From Clostridium sp. AM58-1XD (lineage in GTDB: Bacteria > Bacillota > Clostridia > Lachnospirales > Lachnospiraceae), in NCBI RefSeq assembly GCF_003464085.1, contig NZ_QSDR01000024.1:10662-74661 (forward strand): a DNA stretch of 64,000 bases, in the 5' to 3' direction. Below, piece after piece: positions 35,562 to 46,709 of this stretch (its first letter is position 1; every line of letters starts with the position of its first letter). The translations under genes were made by a program, and so were the position numbers. The notes below the pieces were generated by a model. That model was not told the DNA's origin. It searched no databases and was given only the letters and a program-made list of their open reading frames with translations.

Positions 35562-37338
35562 TAAAGCCGTTAACGTAAAAACCGGCGTCATATATGGAAT
35601 CAACGGGCCGATTGTCTATGTAAAAGGCGACGCCGGATTCCAGATGCATGAAATGGTCTATGTGGGAAAGGAGCATCTGGTAGGCGAAGTAATCAGCCTT
35701 TCCTCCGGTTCCACCACGATTCAGGTCTATGAAGAAACCACCGGAATCCGTCCCGGTGAAATGGTAACAGGTTCCGGTTCTCCCGTATCTGTTACCCTGG
35801 CGCCGGGAATTCTCAAAAATATTTTTGACGGCATCGAACGACCTCTGCAGGCAATTGCAGAAACAGGAGGCTTTTATATCTCCCGCGGTGTCAATGTCGA
35901 TTCTCTCGATACGGAAAAATTGTGGGATACACATATAACCGTTAAAAAAGGAGAACACCTTTATCCTGGCACGATTATTGCCGAGGTACCGGAAACTCCT
36001 GCTATCACTCATAAAGTCATGATTCCTCCTGACATGGAAGGAACCGTCCTCGATGTAGCGTCGGACGGTAAATACAAGATTACGGACAGACTTCTGACAT
36101 TGCAGCTGTCTGACGGAAGCGAAAAAGATATTACCATGACCCAGAAATGGCCGATCCGCGTGGCGAGGCCGACGATCAAACGTTTCCCGCCTGTTAAACC
36201 GTTAATTACAGGTCAGAGAATCCTGGACACCTTATTTCCTCTGGCCAAAGGCGGCACGGCCGCTATACCCGGAGGGTTCGGCACAGGTAAGACCATGACG
36301 CAGCATCAGATTGCAAAATGGTCTGATGCCGATATTATCATTTACATCGGCTGCGGCGAACGCGGAAATGAAATGACACAGGTTCTGGAAGAATTCAGCG
36401 AACTGATCGATCCCAAGTCGGGAAATCCGCTGATGGACCGGACTACTCTGATCGCAAACACATCCAATATGCCTGTTGCGGCCCGTGAAGCCAGCCTTTA
36501 TTCCGGTCTGACACTGGCAGAATATTACCGCGATATGGGCTATCATGTGGCTATTATGGCTGACTCTACCTCACGGTGGGCAGAAGCCCTGCGCGAACTT
36601 TCCGGCCGTCTGGAAGAGATGCCTGCAGAGGAAGGTTTCCCCGCTTATCTGGCATCCAGACTTTCCGGTTTCTATGAAAGAGCCGGTATGATGCAGAACT
36701 TAAACGGAACAGAGGGTTCTGTTTCCATTATCGGAGCCGTTTCCCCTCAGGGCGGTGATTTCTCCGAACCTGTAACGCAGAATACAAAACGGTTTGTCCG
36801 CTGTTTCTGGGGACTGGACAAAAACTTGGCTTACGCAAGGCATTTCCCTGCCATCCAGTGGCTTTCGAGCTATTCGGAATACCTGATCGACCTGGCTCAA
36901 TGGTATACGGATAACGTAGACAAGAGATTTCTGGATTACAGGAACCGTATCGTATATATCCTGACTCAGGAAAGCAATCTGATGGAAATTGTTAAGCTGA
37001 TCGGCAGCGATGTGCTGCCTGACGACCAGAAGCTGATTCTGGAAATCGCCAAGGTCATCCGCGTCGGCTTCCTGCAGCAAAATGCCTTTCATCCTGATGA
37101 TACCTGTGTTCCTATGTCCAAACAATTCAAAATGATGGAAATCATCCTCTATCTTTACAAAAAATCCAGGGCTCTTATTTCTATGGGCATGCCGATGTCT
37201 GTATTAAAAGAGGATAAAATTTTCGATAAAATCATTGCGATTAAATATGACATTCCCAACAATAAGCCGGAAATGTTTGACGATTACAAACAAATGGTGG
37301 ATGCGTTCTACGACAACGTCATAGAACGAAATGCTTAA
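35554..37338 (+). CDS. atpA: V-type ATPase catalytic subunit A
   Basis: A 594-residue catalytic subunit from the ATG at 35554 (GGAG 8 bases upstream; an ATG four codons earlier lacks good spacing). Walker A is [15 protein letters not shown] (about 230), Walker [19 protein letters not shown]. The long non-homologous insert typical of A subunits lies at about 110-200. It alternates with subunit B in the A3B3 head that hydrolyses or makes ATP. Confidence 0.97.
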   Translation: MDNKAVNVKTGVIYGINGPIVYVKGDAGFQMHEMVYVGKEHLVGEVISLSSGSTTIQVYEETTGIRPGEMVTGSGSPVSVTLAPGILKNIFDGIERPLQAIAETGGFYISRGVNVDSLDTEKLWDTHITVKKGEHLYPGTIIAEVPETPAITHKVMIPPDMEGTVLDVASDGKYKITDRLLTLQLSDGSEKDITMTQKWPIRVARPTIKRFPPVKPLITGQRILDTLFPLAKGGTAAIPGGFGTGKTMTQHQIAKWSDADIIIYIGCGERGNEMTQVLEEFSELIDPKSGNPLMDRTTLIANTSNMPVAAREASLYSGLTLAEYYRDMGYHVAIMADSTSRWAEALRELSGRLEEMPAEEGFPAYLASRLSGFYERAGMMQNLNGTEGSVSIIGAVSPQGGDFSEPVTQNTKRFVRCFWGLDKNLAYARHFPAIQWLSSYSEYLIDLAQWYTDNVDKRFLDYRNRIVYILTQESNLMEIVKLIGSDVLPDDQKLILEIAKVIRVGFLQQNAFHPDDTCVPMSKQFKMMEIILYLYKKSRALISMGMPMSVLKEDKIFDKIIAIKYDIPNNKPEMFDDYKQMVDAFYDNVIERNA

Positions 37339-37352
37339 AGGAGGTGCTTTCC

Positions 37353-38765
37353 ATGGCAATTGAATATTTAGGATTAAGCCAGATTAACGGTCCGTTAGTC
37401 GTTTTGGAAGGCGTTCAAAATGCCGCCTATGACGAAATCGTGGAAATGACGGTGAACGGCAGCAACCAGCGTCTCGGACGTATTATTGAAATATATGAAG
37501 ACAAGGCAATCATTCAGGTCTATGAAGGAACCGAAGGAATGGCGCTGCGCAACACCCATACGCGCCTGACCGGCCATCCTATGGAACTGGGCGTTTCTTC
37601 CAGTATGCTGGGGCGTACGTTTGACGGTGTCGGTAGGCCGATTGACGGGCTGGGCGACATCACCCCAGAGGTTACACTCGACGTGAACGGAAAGCCGCTG
37701 AATCCAGTGACCAGAGAATATCCCCGCAATTACATCCGTACGGGAATATCCGCTATCGACGGCCTGACTACTCTGATCCGTGGGCAGAAGCTCCCTATTT
37801 TTTCAGGCAACGGACTTCCCCACGACCAACTAGCCGCTCAGATCGTACAGCAGGCGTCTTTAGGTGATAATTCCGACGAGAAATTCGCTATTGTATTTGC
37901 CGCAATGGGCGTTAAATACGACGTAGCGGACTTCTTCCGCAGAACCTTTGAAGAAAGCGGCGTATCCGATCACGTGGCCATGTTTATCAATCTGGCCAAC
38001 GATCCCGTTGTAGAGCGTCTGATTACGCCGAAGGTAGCTCTCACTCTTGCCGAATATCTGGCCTTTGAGAAAAATATGCACATACTTGTCATCCTTACGG
38101 ACATGACCTCTTTTGCTGAGGCCATGCGTGAAGTATCTTCTTCCAAGGGAGAAATCCCTTCCAGAAAAGGCTTCCCGGGATATCTTTACAGTGAACTGGC
38201 TACCATTTATGAACGGGCGGGTATCGTAAAAGGCGGCAAGGGTTCCGTAACCCAGATCCCCATACTGACAATGCCCAACGACGATATTACACATCCGATT
38301 CCGGATCTTACAGGATATATCACAGAGGGACAGATCGTGCTCGACCGTCTGCTCCATGGCCAGTCCGTTTATCCGCCGATCAACGTGCTTCCTTCCCTTT
38401 CCCGTCTTATGAAAGACGGCATCGGCGAAGGTTTTACAAGGGCAGATCATCAGTCCGTAGCCAACCAGCTATTCTCCTGTTATGCCAAAGTAGGTGACGC
38501 CCGCGCTCTGGCTTCTGTTATCGGTGAAGACGAGCTGTCTCCCATCGATAAGAGGTACCTAAAGTTCGGGCAGGAATTTGAACACCGCTTTGTAGGGCAG
38601 GAAATGCATGAAAACAGAACGATTCTGGAAACTCTGGACATTGGCTGGGAGCTTCTCGGAATGCTTCCAAGAGAGGAACTTGACCGTATTGACACGAAGA
38701 TTCTCGATCAGTATTACAAACCATCCGACGACTCTCACGCAAAAGCGGATGCGGGCGGCAGGTAA
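37353..38765 (+). CDS. atpB: V-type ATPase subunit B
   Basis: A 470-residue non-catalytic head subunit. The P-loop region is replaced by [18 protein letters not shown], as expected. [20 protein letters not shown] and [18 protein letters not shown] are family segments. Start is the ATG at 37353, 8 bases after AAAGGAGG; a GTG three codons upstream is inside that site. Confidence 0.96.
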   Translation: MAIEYLGLSQINGPLVVLEGVQNAAYDEIVEMTVNGSNQRLGRIIEIYEDKAIIQVYEGTEGMALRNTHTRLTGHPMELGVSSSMLGRTFDGVGRPIDGLGDITPEVTLDVNGKPLNPVTREYPRNYIRTGISAIDGLTTLIRGQKLPIFSGNGLPHDQLAAQIVQQASLGDNSDEKFAIVFAAMGVKYDVADFFRRTFEESGVSDHVAMFINLANDPVVERLITPKVALTLAEYLAFEKNMHILVILTDMTSFAEAMREVSSSKGEIPSRKGFPGYLYSELATIYERAGIVKGGKGSVTQIPILTMPNDDITHPIPDLTGYITEGQIVLDRLLHGQSVYPPINVLPSLSRLMKDGIGEGFTRADHQSVANQLFSCYAKVGDARALASVIGEDELSPIDKRYLKFGQEFEHRFVGQEMHENRTILETLDIGWELLGMLPREELDRIDTKILDQYYKPSDDSHAKADAGGR

Positions 38766-38810
38766 ACAGACTGCGCCCCTGCGGATGATATTAGAAAGGG
38801 AGGCTGCTGA

Positions 38811-39434
38811 ATGAATCCGAATTCATTTCCTACCAAGGGCAATTTAATCCTGGCTAAAAATTCCCTGGCTCTGGCCCGTCAGGGATATGGGCTTATGGAT
38901 AAGAAAAGGAATATCCTCCTACGCGAGCTCATGGATCTGATTGATGAAGCAAAAGATATCCAGGCAGAAATCGATTCTACGTTTACCTCTGCGTACAGGG
39001 CCTTACAGAGGGCAAATATTGAGCTGGGAATCAATTATGTCCAGGAAATCGGCACTTCTGTTCCTGTTGATACAGGCATTCAGATTAAAGCCCGCAGTAT
39101 TATGGGCACTGAGATCCCGCTCGTGCGGTATGAAGAAACGCCCATGAATCCGGTGTATGCTTACTACAGCACCAGAGAATCTCTGGATGAGGCGCGGTCA
39201 CATTTTGAAAAGGTGAAAAAGCTGACCATACGTCTGTCCATGGTGGAGAATTCCGCTTACCGCCTAGCCAACAACATCAAGAAGACGCAGAAGCGTGCAA
39301 ACGCACTGAAGAATATTACCATTCCTCTTTATGAGACGCTGAGCCGTGATATTACCAATTCTCTGGAAGAAAAAGAGCGCGAGGAATTTACAAGATTAAA
39401 AGTAATAAAGAGAAATAAAGCAAAAACCAGTTAA
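38811..39434 (+). CDS. atpD: V-type ATPase subunit D
   Basis: A 207-residue central shaft subunit made of two long helices. The N-terminal LILAKNSLALARQGYGLMDKKRNIL and the C-terminal RRANALKNI-like KRANALKNITIPLY are family hallmarks. It is the last gene of the nine-gene operon. Confidence 0.95.
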   Translation: MNPNSFPTKGNLILAKNSLALARQGYGLMDKKRNILLRELMDLIDEAKDIQAEIDSTFTSAYRALQRANIELGINYVQEIGTSVPVDTGIQIKARSIMGTEIPLVRYEETPMNPVYAYYSTRESLDEARSHFEKVKKLTIRLSMVENSAYRLANNIKKTQKRANALKNITIPLYETLSRDITNSLEEKEREEFTRLKVIKRNKAKTS

Positions 39435-39490
39435 AGGATAACTTGTTCGTTCGGCATGCAGGTTACCGCCATCAACGATATGAAGAGAAT

Positions 39491-39534
39491 AACGCCCATG
39501 TAGGAGTAGAAAACTTTTACATAGGCGTTTTCTA
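39491..39534 (+). terminator. Terminator of the V-ATPase operon
   Basis: AACGCCCATGTA (39491-39502) pairs with TACATAGGCGTT (39518-39529), one mismatch, followed by TTCTATT. It lies 56 bases after the subunit D stop. Confidence 0.7.
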
Positions 39535-39775
39535 TTGTTAATTTTGAACTGAGGCTTGGACGATTCAAAAGCTGAAGAAGCCAAAGAAGGATGTCATCGT
39601 AGAAATTGAGGCGGCGTATGAAAAAATTGGAATTTCAGTTACTACAAAAATTCGAGTAACTGCTTGTGACGGAAAAGTGTATAATACGAAGCATTGCAAT
39701 ATATTATTTGTAAAAATTTTTTCCCTATGATAGAATGATACTGTTTATACAACTTATCAGAAAGGGACCATTCTT
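39535..39775. other. Short spacer with an unassigned coding-like stretch
   Basis: The plus frame around 39550-39728 is open (KKDVIVEIEAAYEKIGIS, then VTACDGKVYNTKHC) but has no start codon with a ribosome site and no family I recognise. It may be a gene remnant. An AT-rich leader of the next gene follows. Confidence 0.3.
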
Positions 39776-40447
39776 ATGGAAATTCACTGGACTATCCTGT
39801 TCGCCCTGGAAACCGTTGGGACCATCGCTTTTGCCTCCTCCGGTGCCATGGTAGCCATCGAACGCAACCTGGACCTTCTCGGCGTAATCGTTCTTGGTGT
39901 TACAACAGCCGTTGGCGGCGGAATGATACGTGATATTATCATTGGCAATATCCCCCCAGCTCTGTTTCAAAACCCCGTTTATGTCTGGATGGGTCTTATT
40001 ACCGTATTAATCCTGTTTACTGTCATCCGGTTTCATCCGTATATCCTAGGAGGTGAATTCCGGGAGAATTACGAGAAAATCATGAATATTTTTGATGCCG
40101 TCGGACTTGGCGCATTCACTGTTGTCGGCATTAACACCGCTGTTAATGCCGGTTATGGAGACTATCACTTTCTGGCTGCATTTCTCGGTGTCGTTACAGG
40201 CGTAGGCGGCGGAGTTCTCAGGGATATCATGGCGGATCAGACCCCTTATATCCTCAGGAAGCATGTATATGCATGTGCCTCTATCATAGGTGCTGTCTGT
40301 TATATCCTGATCCTGGACAAGATTCCTGCCGACTGGGCCATGGTCAGCTGCTCTCTCATTGTCGTCGTCATTCGTCTGCTGGCTACCAAATACCGTTGGA
40401 ATCTGCCGACAGCAACAGGGAAACATAATAAAGGAGATGAATCATAA
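39776..40447 (+). CDS. TRIC-like cation channel family membrane protein (UPF0126)
   Basis: A 223-residue protein of seven membrane helices in two repeats. The repeat signatures are GTIAFASSGAMVAIERNLDLLGV with VGGGMIRDIIIG, and GLGAFTVVGINTA with VGGGVLRDIMADQTP. The family is the bacterial TRIC/YadS group, potassium-conducting trimeric channels in related proteins. The physiological role in bacteria is unsettled. Complete length. Confidence 0.9.
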   Translation: MEIHWTILFALETVGTIAFASSGAMVAIERNLDLLGVIVLGVTTAVGGGMIRDIIIGNIPPALFQNPVYVWMGLITVLILFTVIRFHPYILGGEFRENYEKIMNIFDAVGLGAFTVVGINTAVNAGYGDYHFLAAFLGVVTGVGGGVLRDIMADQTPYILRKHVYACASIIGAVCYILILDKIPADWAMVSCSLIVVVIRLLATKYRWNLPTATGKHNKGDES

Positions 40448-40479
40448 ATGAAATTTGTTCATTATATTTTGGGGATTTT

Positions 40480-41139
40480 GTGCGCATTCTGCTGATGATT
40501 ACATTTCTCATCACCTCGGTAGAGGCTGTCACATACTGGACTCCCGGCTATTATGAAAGGGAATATTCAAAATACGGTGTTACTGATGATGTAGATATGG
40601 AAATGGACGATCTTCTGGATGTCACTCATGAAATGATGGCATATCTGAAAGGAGAGAGAGGGGACCTTCACGTACCAACGGTAGTCGGCGGGAAGACACG
40701 GGAATTCTTTAACGAACGTGAAATTGCTCATATGGAAGATGTCCGCGGACTTTTTCTGGGAGCAATTCTTCTGCGCCGCATCTGTGTCGCCGCTGCTGCG
40801 CTGTCTGTTCTTTTGCTTTTTCTGCTGAAGGCTGACGTCAAACGTCTGCTGCCACGCATGCTCTGCATCGGAACAGGTCTGTTCTTTATACTTGCCGCCG
40901 CAATCGGAGGTGTTATATCCACAGACTTTACAAAATATTTTATAATTTTCCACAAAATATTCTTTAACAATGACTTATGGATTCTGGACCCGTCCACTGA
41001 TCTGCTGATCAATATTGTTCCGGAGCCTTTCTTCATGGATACTGCATTCCGCATTGGCTCTGTATTCGCAGCCTCTGTTCTTATCCTTTTCTTCCTGTGC
41101 CTTTATCTTACGCGGAGGTGGAACAAAGAGAAAAGCTGA
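40480..41139 (+). CDS. TIGR01906-like integral membrane protein (5' end probably frameshifted)
   Basis: This 219-residue frame starts at GTG 40480 without a ribosome site. The segment LITSVEAVTYWTPGYYEREY and four membrane helices fit the TIGR01906 (DUF1461) membrane protein family. The natural start is probably ATG 40448, behind AAAGGAG and overlapping the previous gene's end region. Reading from there runs MKFVHYILGI and hits TGA unless one T is added to the run at 40476-40479, which links it to VRILLMITFLI. Function unknown. Confidence 0.75.
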   Translation: MRILLMITFLITSVEAVTYWTPGYYEREYSKYGVTDDVDMEMDDLLDVTHEMMAYLKGERGDLHVPTVVGGKTREFFNEREIAHMEDVRGLFLGAILLRRICVAAAALSVLLLFLLKADVKRLLPRMLCIGTGLFFILAAAIGGVISTDFTKYFIIFHKIFFNNDLWILDPSTDLLINIVPEPFFMDTAFRIGSVFAASVLILFFLCLYLTRRWNKEKS

Positions 41140-41212
41140 TGTGGATAACCTTTACTTGTCTTCTAAAATAACCTATACTATTAATTATATGAAAGTCCTA
41201 TGGAGATTGATG

Positions 41213-42727
41213 ATGAAACGATTGATGACATGTTTAATATGCCTTTTACTGGTTCTGGGACTCTTCCCTACAGCAGTTCTGGCCGCTCCTGAGTGGCCTT
41301 CTGATACCTCCATCGAGGCTGACGGGGGCATTGTGATCGATGCGAATACATCGACCGTCCTGTACGGCAAGAACATCCACGAACGGTATTATCCGGCCAG
41401 TATTACAAAGGTTCTGACCGCTTTAATTACGCTGGAGCGCTGTAAATTGAACGAGCAGGTAACCTTTTCCCATGACGCCGTTTATAACGTTGAAGAGGGA
41501 AGCAGCAATGCCAATATCGAAGAAGGCGATGTTCTGACGGTTGAGGACTGCTTATACGCCCTTCTTCTGAATTCTGCCAATGAAGCCGGCAATGCTCTGG
41601 CCGAACATATTTCAGGATCCAGAGAAGCCTTTGCAGAGCTCATGAACGAACGAGCCGCAGAGCTGGGATGCCAGGACAGCCATTTTGCAAATCCCAGTGG
41701 GCTGAATGACGAAAACCACTATACATCGGCATATGATATGGCACTCATCTGTCAGGCGGCAATCAAAAATGAAACCTTCCGCAAGATCGACGGTGCGCTT
41801 TATTATGATCTGAGGCCTACAAAACGGGATCCGGAAGGACATACGCTCTACGCCCATCACGCCATGATGAAGAAAAATGATTCCCGTTATTACCCGGGTA
41901 TCTTTGGAGGAAAGACAGGCTACACCTCTCTCGCAGGTAATACCCTGGTTACCTTTGCAGAACGTGACGGCATGACATTGATCGCCGTAATCCTAAATGG
42001 CCATCTGACCCACTACAGCGACACGAAAGCCCTGCTTAATTTTGGATTTAATAACTTTCAGAATCTCAATATATCTGATAACGATACCACTTATTCATCT
42101 GTAGAAAACGATATGACGATCGCAGGCCTTCCGTCCGGTGATCTGTCCAAAATTATACTGGAACGCGGCAGTTCCATCACCCTTCCAAAGGATGCAGATT
42201 TCTCTGATGCAGAAGTAACTCTGGAATATGAGCTGGATGAGGGAGCTCCGGAAAATGCCATTGCCAAAATTCTTTATTCCTACAATGACCGCGCAATTGG
42301 CTCTGCTTATCTTTTAAATGAAACCGTACAGCCCATTTCCCTTCCGGCCCTTCCCCCTGACGAGGGTACGAGCACGGCCTCTTCTGAAGCCGCTTCTACC
42401 TTATCAGCCGAAAGCAGTAATGATGCTGCCCCATCCGCATCATCGGAAACTCTGGAACCGGGAAAAGACAAAAAGGACGGCAAAGGATTTCACATTCCCG
42501 TTCTGATATGGATCATCCTGGCTGCTGCCGCCGCCGCTGCTGTTATTATGCTTATCATCCTTGTTCTCCGCGTACGCCATATCCAGAAGGAACGGGAAAG
42601 AAAGCTCCGCCGCGCCAAACGTCTGCGCCGTTTGAAAGAAATTGGTGTTTCCTCCGATGAATTTGATAATATTATGGCTTCCAGGCGTTCCCCTTCAGAC
42701 GGCCAATCAGATGATGACGATCAATAG
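41213..42727 (+). CDS. D-alanyl-D-alanine carboxypeptidase (peptidase S11, PBP5-like)
   Basis: A 504-residue protein from the ATG at 41213; in-frame ATGs at 41189 and 41210 are less well spaced from GGAG. Signal peptide MKRLMTCLICLLLVLGLFPT ends at about AAPEW. The penicillin-binding motifs are SITK (active serine, in YPASITKVL), SAN (LLNSANEAGN) and KTG (FGGKTGYTSL). A Ser/Ala-rich linker and a C-terminal membrane helix followed by a basic tail anchor it. It removes terminal D-Ala from stem peptides. Confidence 0.93.
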   Translation: MKRLMTCLICLLLVLGLFPTAVLAAPEWPSDTSIEADGGIVIDANTSTVLYGKNIHERYYPASITKVLTALITLERCKLNEQVTFSHDAVYNVEEGSSNANIEEGDVLTVEDCLYALLLNSANEAGNALAEHISGSREAFAELMNERAAELGCQDSHFANPSGLNDENHYTSAYDMALICQAAIKNETFRKIDGALYYDLRPTKRDPEGHTLYAHHAMMKKNDSRYYPGIFGGKTGYTSLAGNTLVTFAERDGMTLIAVILNGHLTHYSDTKALLNFGFNNFQNLNISDNDTTYSSVENDMTIAGLPSGDLSKIILERGSSITLPKDADFSDAEVTLEYELDEGAPENAIAKILYSYNDRAIGSAYLLNETVQPISLPALPPDEGTSTASSEAASTLSAESSNDAAPSASSETLEPGKDKKDGKGFHIPVLIWIILAAAAAAAVIMLIILVLRVRHIQKERERKLRRAKRLRRLKEIGVSSDEFDNIMASRRSPSDGQSDDDDQ

Positions 42728-42744
42728 CAGAAAGGAATCTTTTC

Positions 42745-43847
42745 ATGAATACGAAGATGAAAAAATCAAAGATGTCCAAGCAGGCTTTAATACGCAATAT
42801 TGTTATCACCGCTGCGATTCTGTGCATAACCACCCTGCTTTCCTTTTTATTTTCACTGGGCACAAAGCGTACATTTAATATCACTATTTTCTACATCCTT
42901 GCGGTCGTCCTAATTGCACGTTTTACCGACGGATATATTCCTGGAATCATCGCTTCCGTCGTATCCGTAATCTGTGTAAACTTTGCCTTTACATATCCGT
43001 ATCTGGCAATTAATTTTTCTATCTCCGGCTACCCGGTTACCTTTGTTGCAATGATGGTAATCGCAAGCATTACGAGTACCACGACTACGCATCTGAAGGT
43101 ACAGACAAAGATTCTTTCCAAGCAGGAAAAAATGCTCATGGAAGCAGAAAAGGAAAAGATGAGGCAAATCTGCTCCGCGCCATCTCCCATGATCTGCGTA
43201 CCCCTCTGACCAGCATTATCGGCACCAGCTCCACTTATCTGGACAACGAACAGACCCTCAGCGCAGAGGAAAAACAAACGCTTGTTAAAAACATATATGA
43301 CGATTCCAACTGGCTTCTCAACATGGTCGAAAACCTGCTGTCCGTTACAAGAATCCGGGAAACAGGCGCTCACGTATCCAAGTCCTTAGAGCCGCTGGAG
43401 GAAGTTATTTCTGAAGTTGTAAGCCGTTTGAAGAAACGAATTCCGACTGCTCAGGTAAACGTCAAAATTCCTGATGATTTTATTATGATTCCCATGGACG
43501 CCACATTGATCGAACAGGTACTGATTAATCTTCTGGAAAATGGAATTTACCATTCGAATTCCACTCTTCCCCTGGATCTGAACGTAGTTATAGAAAATAA
43601 TGTTGCAAAATTCTCTGTAACCGATTATGGTATTGGTATCAAGGAAAATCTGCTTCCTACTATTTTTGACGGTTACGCTTCCATGCCAAATGCAACTGGC
43701 GACTCACGAAAAGGAATGGGAATCGGACTCTCAATCTGCAAAACCATTATTCTTGCACACGACGGTGAAATCTGGGCTGAAAACCACGAAAAAGGCGCCC
43801 GTTTCGTATTTACTTTACCCTTAGGAGATGAATCATATGAATCATAA
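42745..43847 (+). pseudogene. DUF4118 (KdpD-like) sensor histidine kinase, frameshifted
   Basis: The first frame (to 43209) has a KdpD-type DUF4118 membrane domain of four helices (FFIFYILAVV-like region, GYIPGIIASVVSVICVNFAF). The kinase follows in the next frame: AISHDLRTPLTSIIG, then NLLENGIYHS and GMGIGLSICKTI. Adding one G at about 43164 (ATGAGGCAAATC) joins the frames as KMRANLLRAISHD. Full length would be about 367 residues. It lacks the N-terminal KdpD and Usp domains of true KdpD, and no kdpFABC is nearby. It overlaps the regulator gene by 11 bases. Confidence 0.85.
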
Positions 43848-44531
43848 GCTGAATGTCATTGTTATTGAAGATGAAAAGAATATCTGTAATTTTATAGAAA
43901 CGACTCTGGAAAATCATGATTATAAGGTCATGACAGCTCATACAGGAAAGGAAGGCCTTTCCTATATTACCTCATTCTGTCCTGATGTGGTTCTTCTCGA
44001 CCTCGGTCTTCCCGATATAGACGGTATGGATATTATAAAACAGGTACGTGAATTTTCTGCTATACCAGTAATCGTAATCTCTGCCAGAATTCAGGAAGGT
44101 GAAAAAGTTGCGGCTCTCGATGCAGGTGCCGATGACTATATCACAAAGCCGTTCGGAACGTCGGAGCTGCTTGCCAGAATCCGCACCGCCCTGCGTCACA
44201 GTCAGATTCCTGCCTCCGGCAAAAAGGAGCCGTTTACCGTTCCGGAGATTTGACCATTGATTTTGAAAAACGGCTGGTTACGATTGCTGGAAATGAAATT
44301 CATCTTACACAAATCGAATATAAGCTGGTTTCCCTGCTTGCTCAGAACGCAGGAAAGGTCCTCACCTATGACTACATCATAAACCATATCTGGGGTCCGT
44401 ATGCTGACAGCAATAATCAGATCCTTCGAGTAAATATGGCTCATATACGCAGAAAAATGGGTGAGAACCCTGCTGAACCAAAATATATTAATACAGAAAT
44501 CGGCGTAGGCTACAGGATGCGGGAAGAATAA
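43837..44531 (+). pseudogene. KdpE-like OmpR-family response regulator, frameshifted
   Basis: From ATG 43837 (AGGAG 9 bases before) the receiver domain (IVIEDEKNI, DVVLLDLGLPDIDG, ITKPFGTSE) runs to 44253. The winged helix continues in another frame (LTIDFEKRLVTIAG to GVGYRMREE). Adding one T at about 44240 gives EPFTVSGDLTID. The complete regulator would have about 231 residues. It is cognate to the kinase upstream. Its stop abuts the stop of the convergent DUF6282 gene without a gap. Confidence 0.88.
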
Positions 44532-45389
44532 TTATTCAACCAGATCTGCTGTGTTTTTAACTGTCATCCGGCGGACATCTTCTTCCGATATTCCAGAAGC
44601 AATTACGTTCTTCAGAAATGTCTCAAATCCTTCCGTCGGGTGGGGATTCATGTACTGGCCAAGGTCGCTGGACAAAATTACATGTTCAGCTCCAACGCCT
44701 TTTATATGTTCCTTCAAACGTTCGATTGTAAACTCTTGATTGATAATTGTAAGATAATTATGTTCAATGACCGCACCGCAGCGTATGTACTCTTTCTGTT
44801 CTTCGATCTTTGCATATGTAGCAGGAAACTCTGCATGGGTTGCGATCATTTTTTTAATTCCCCGCCTTTGCGCCTCTTTAAAAAGGGCTAGACTCTCATG
44901 TTTTGAGATATGACCCGTCGCTAAAACCATATCATTTTCACAGATAATGTCCAGAATATCATAAACGGGTTCTGCCAGTTTTCCATCCACCAGCACCCGG
45001 ATTCCTTTTACCTCAGAGGGGTCGCTGCTAGCCGCGCCAAACGGAACAGGCGCTTTGCTCTCTGCAAGAAAATCCCACATATTCTGAGCATCCATCGTAG
45101 GAAACCATACGATTTTTGTTCCAGCTTTTGCTGCCATTTCTACCGTACTTGGGTTCAGACCTCCTACCGAATTATTCAATACGACTGCGCCTACTGCATT
45201 GCATTCAGGAAACATTTCCCTTATAATTGCCGCCCTCCCGGCCGTATTGAAATAATGAGATTTAATTACATATCCTTTCATCCCTGCTTCAACTACTTTT
45301 CTTGCAATCTCTACATCTGTTGCCTTACGCTTTACCACGTCAGGTGCCGAGTGTATATGCAGGTCATATGCGCCTTTCAGTAAATCCAT
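44532..45389 (-). CDS. DUF6282 family amidohydrolase-like protein
   Basis: A 285-residue protein, ATG at 45389 behind GGGGGG; an upstream TTG is less likely. It shows a TIM-barrel metal hydrolase pattern: YDLHIHSAPDVV near the start, KSHYFNT, ATGHISKHE, ATHAEFPA and LSSDLGQ. These histidines and aspartates would bind metal. The substrate is unknown. It lies 27 bases after a GntP-type permease gene, so the two may handle one compound. Confidence 0.85.
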   Translation of the reverse strand: MDLLKGAYDLHIHSAPDVVKRKATDVEIARKVVEAGMKGYVIKSHYFNTAGRAAIIREMFPECNAVGAVVLNNSVGGLNPSTVEMAAKAGTKIVWFPTMDAQNMWDFLAESKAPVPFGAASSDPSEVKGIRVLVDGKLAEPVYDILDIICENDMVLATGHISKHESLALFKEAQRRGIKKMIATHAEFPATYAKIEEQKEYIRCGAVIEHNYLTIINQEFTIERLKEHIKGVGAEHVILSSDLGQYMNPHPTEGFETFLKNVIASGISEEDVRRMTVKNTADLVE

Positions 45390-45416
45390 TTTATTTCCCC
45401 CCAATCTGTTTTTGTT

Positions 45417-46709
45417 TTAAAATCCCAAACCGTGCCATGCGATCAGACAGACAAGGCATATGATCGGTATGATAGCCTGCGTGATAAAAATATGACTGAA
45501 CGAATCTTTATGTGTCTGATGGCAGATCTGCAGCAAAGTGATCTGGCCTCCTGTATGAGGAAGGGTATCCAGTGTGCTGGCCGCAACAACTGCAACTCTA
45601 TGGATCAGAGCAGGATTTACTCCCATAGACAGATACGTACTTCCAAAGGTAGTCATGGCAACGCCCATTCCTCCTGATGAAGATGCCGATGCGGCCGCAC
45701 ATGTAGCAGTCGTTACGGCTACGAAGACCAGCGGAGGGATATTCAGTTTTCCGATACTTTCAACAAGCAAATTGAACATTTCTGTCTGTTTCATGACACC
45801 GGCAAATCCTACCACGAGAGATACATTTAAAATAACGCCTGTCGTATTTCCCGCTCCTTTATTAAATGTTTTCAGCCATGTTTTAGCGTCACCCCCGCAG
45901 CGGTACATGCTGACGAATGCAAACAGTACGCCTGCCAAAAGTGCAAATTCTATGCTGATACCAATAACATTATAGAGGACTAATATGATAATCATAGGAA
46001 GAAGAGCAAGCCATATCTTTGGCATTTTGCTTTCCGTTTTGCTTTCCATCTCTTCTTTTACAACATTATCCATGACAAAGCCTCTATTGAGCGCTTTATA
46101 TTTACGTGCCTGCCATTCCAGATAGAGAAAGCACAGCGCATACATCATAATACCGCAGAAAAGAATGCCCGCTCCTAAATCTGCCGTTGCCGGTGTACCT
46201 AATGTTTTAGAAGCGATTACATTTGGAATTGCCGGACTTCCCGGCAGTGCATTCGCCCACGTCCAGCAGCCCGCTCCAATCGTAGCTGGAATTAATGCTC
46301 TGGATATATTAGCCTCTCTACACAGGTGAAGGGTAATCGGATAAACAGCAAAATAAACGACAAATCCCAAAACGCCCCCATAGCAAAGAATACCTGCAAT
46401 CGTCATAATCAAAGGCAATACAAACTTCCCTTTTGTAATCCCTGACATCCAGACAGCAATCGCTTTTGCCGCATTTGTTTCCTCCATTACCGCTCCAAAA
46501 ATAGCTCCCAAAAAGAAGACGAAGAAATTACTTTTAATAAAATCGGTTGTCGCTGTCATATACGGTCCCATCATCGTATCCAGTACCGGCAGCCCTGTAA
46601 CGACGCACAAAATTACAGAAACCGTAGGGCCCAAAAGGACGGGACTCCACCTTTTATAAGCCAGTACAGCAAATAAAAAGATGAAAACCGGAATCCATAG
46701 CATACTCAT
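45417..46709 (-). CDS. GntP-family permease
   Basis: A 430-residue protein with about twelve hydrophobic segments. The segments GAIFGAVMEETNAAKAIA, PALPGSPAIPN-like ALPGSPAIPNVIA and HTGGQITLLQICHQTH fit gluconate/organic-acid permeases of the GntP/citrate type. The specificity is uncertain. AGGAGG lies 10 bases before the ATG at 46709. It is the first gene of a two-gene unit with DUF6282. Confidence 0.85.
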   Translation of the reverse strand: MSMLWIPVFIFLFAVLAYKRWSPVLLGPTVSVILCVVTGLPVLDTMMGPYMTATTDFIKSNFFVFFLGAIFGAVMEETNAAKAIAVWMSGITKGKFVLPLIMTIAGILCYGGVLGFVVYFAVYPITLHLCREANISRALIPATIGAGCWTWANALPGSPAIPNVIASKTLGTPATADLGAGILFCGIMMYALCFLYLEWQARKYKALNRGFVMDNVVKEEMESKTESKMPKIWLALLPMIIILVLYNVIGISIEFALLAGVLFAFVSMYRCGGDAKTWLKTFNKGAGNTTGVILNVSLVVGFAGVMKQTEMFNLLVESIGKLNIPPLVFVAVTTATCAAASASSSGGMGVAMTTFGSTYLSMGVNPALIHRVAVVAASTLDTLPHTGGQITLLQICHQTHKDSFSHIFITQAIIPIICLVCLIAWHGLGF

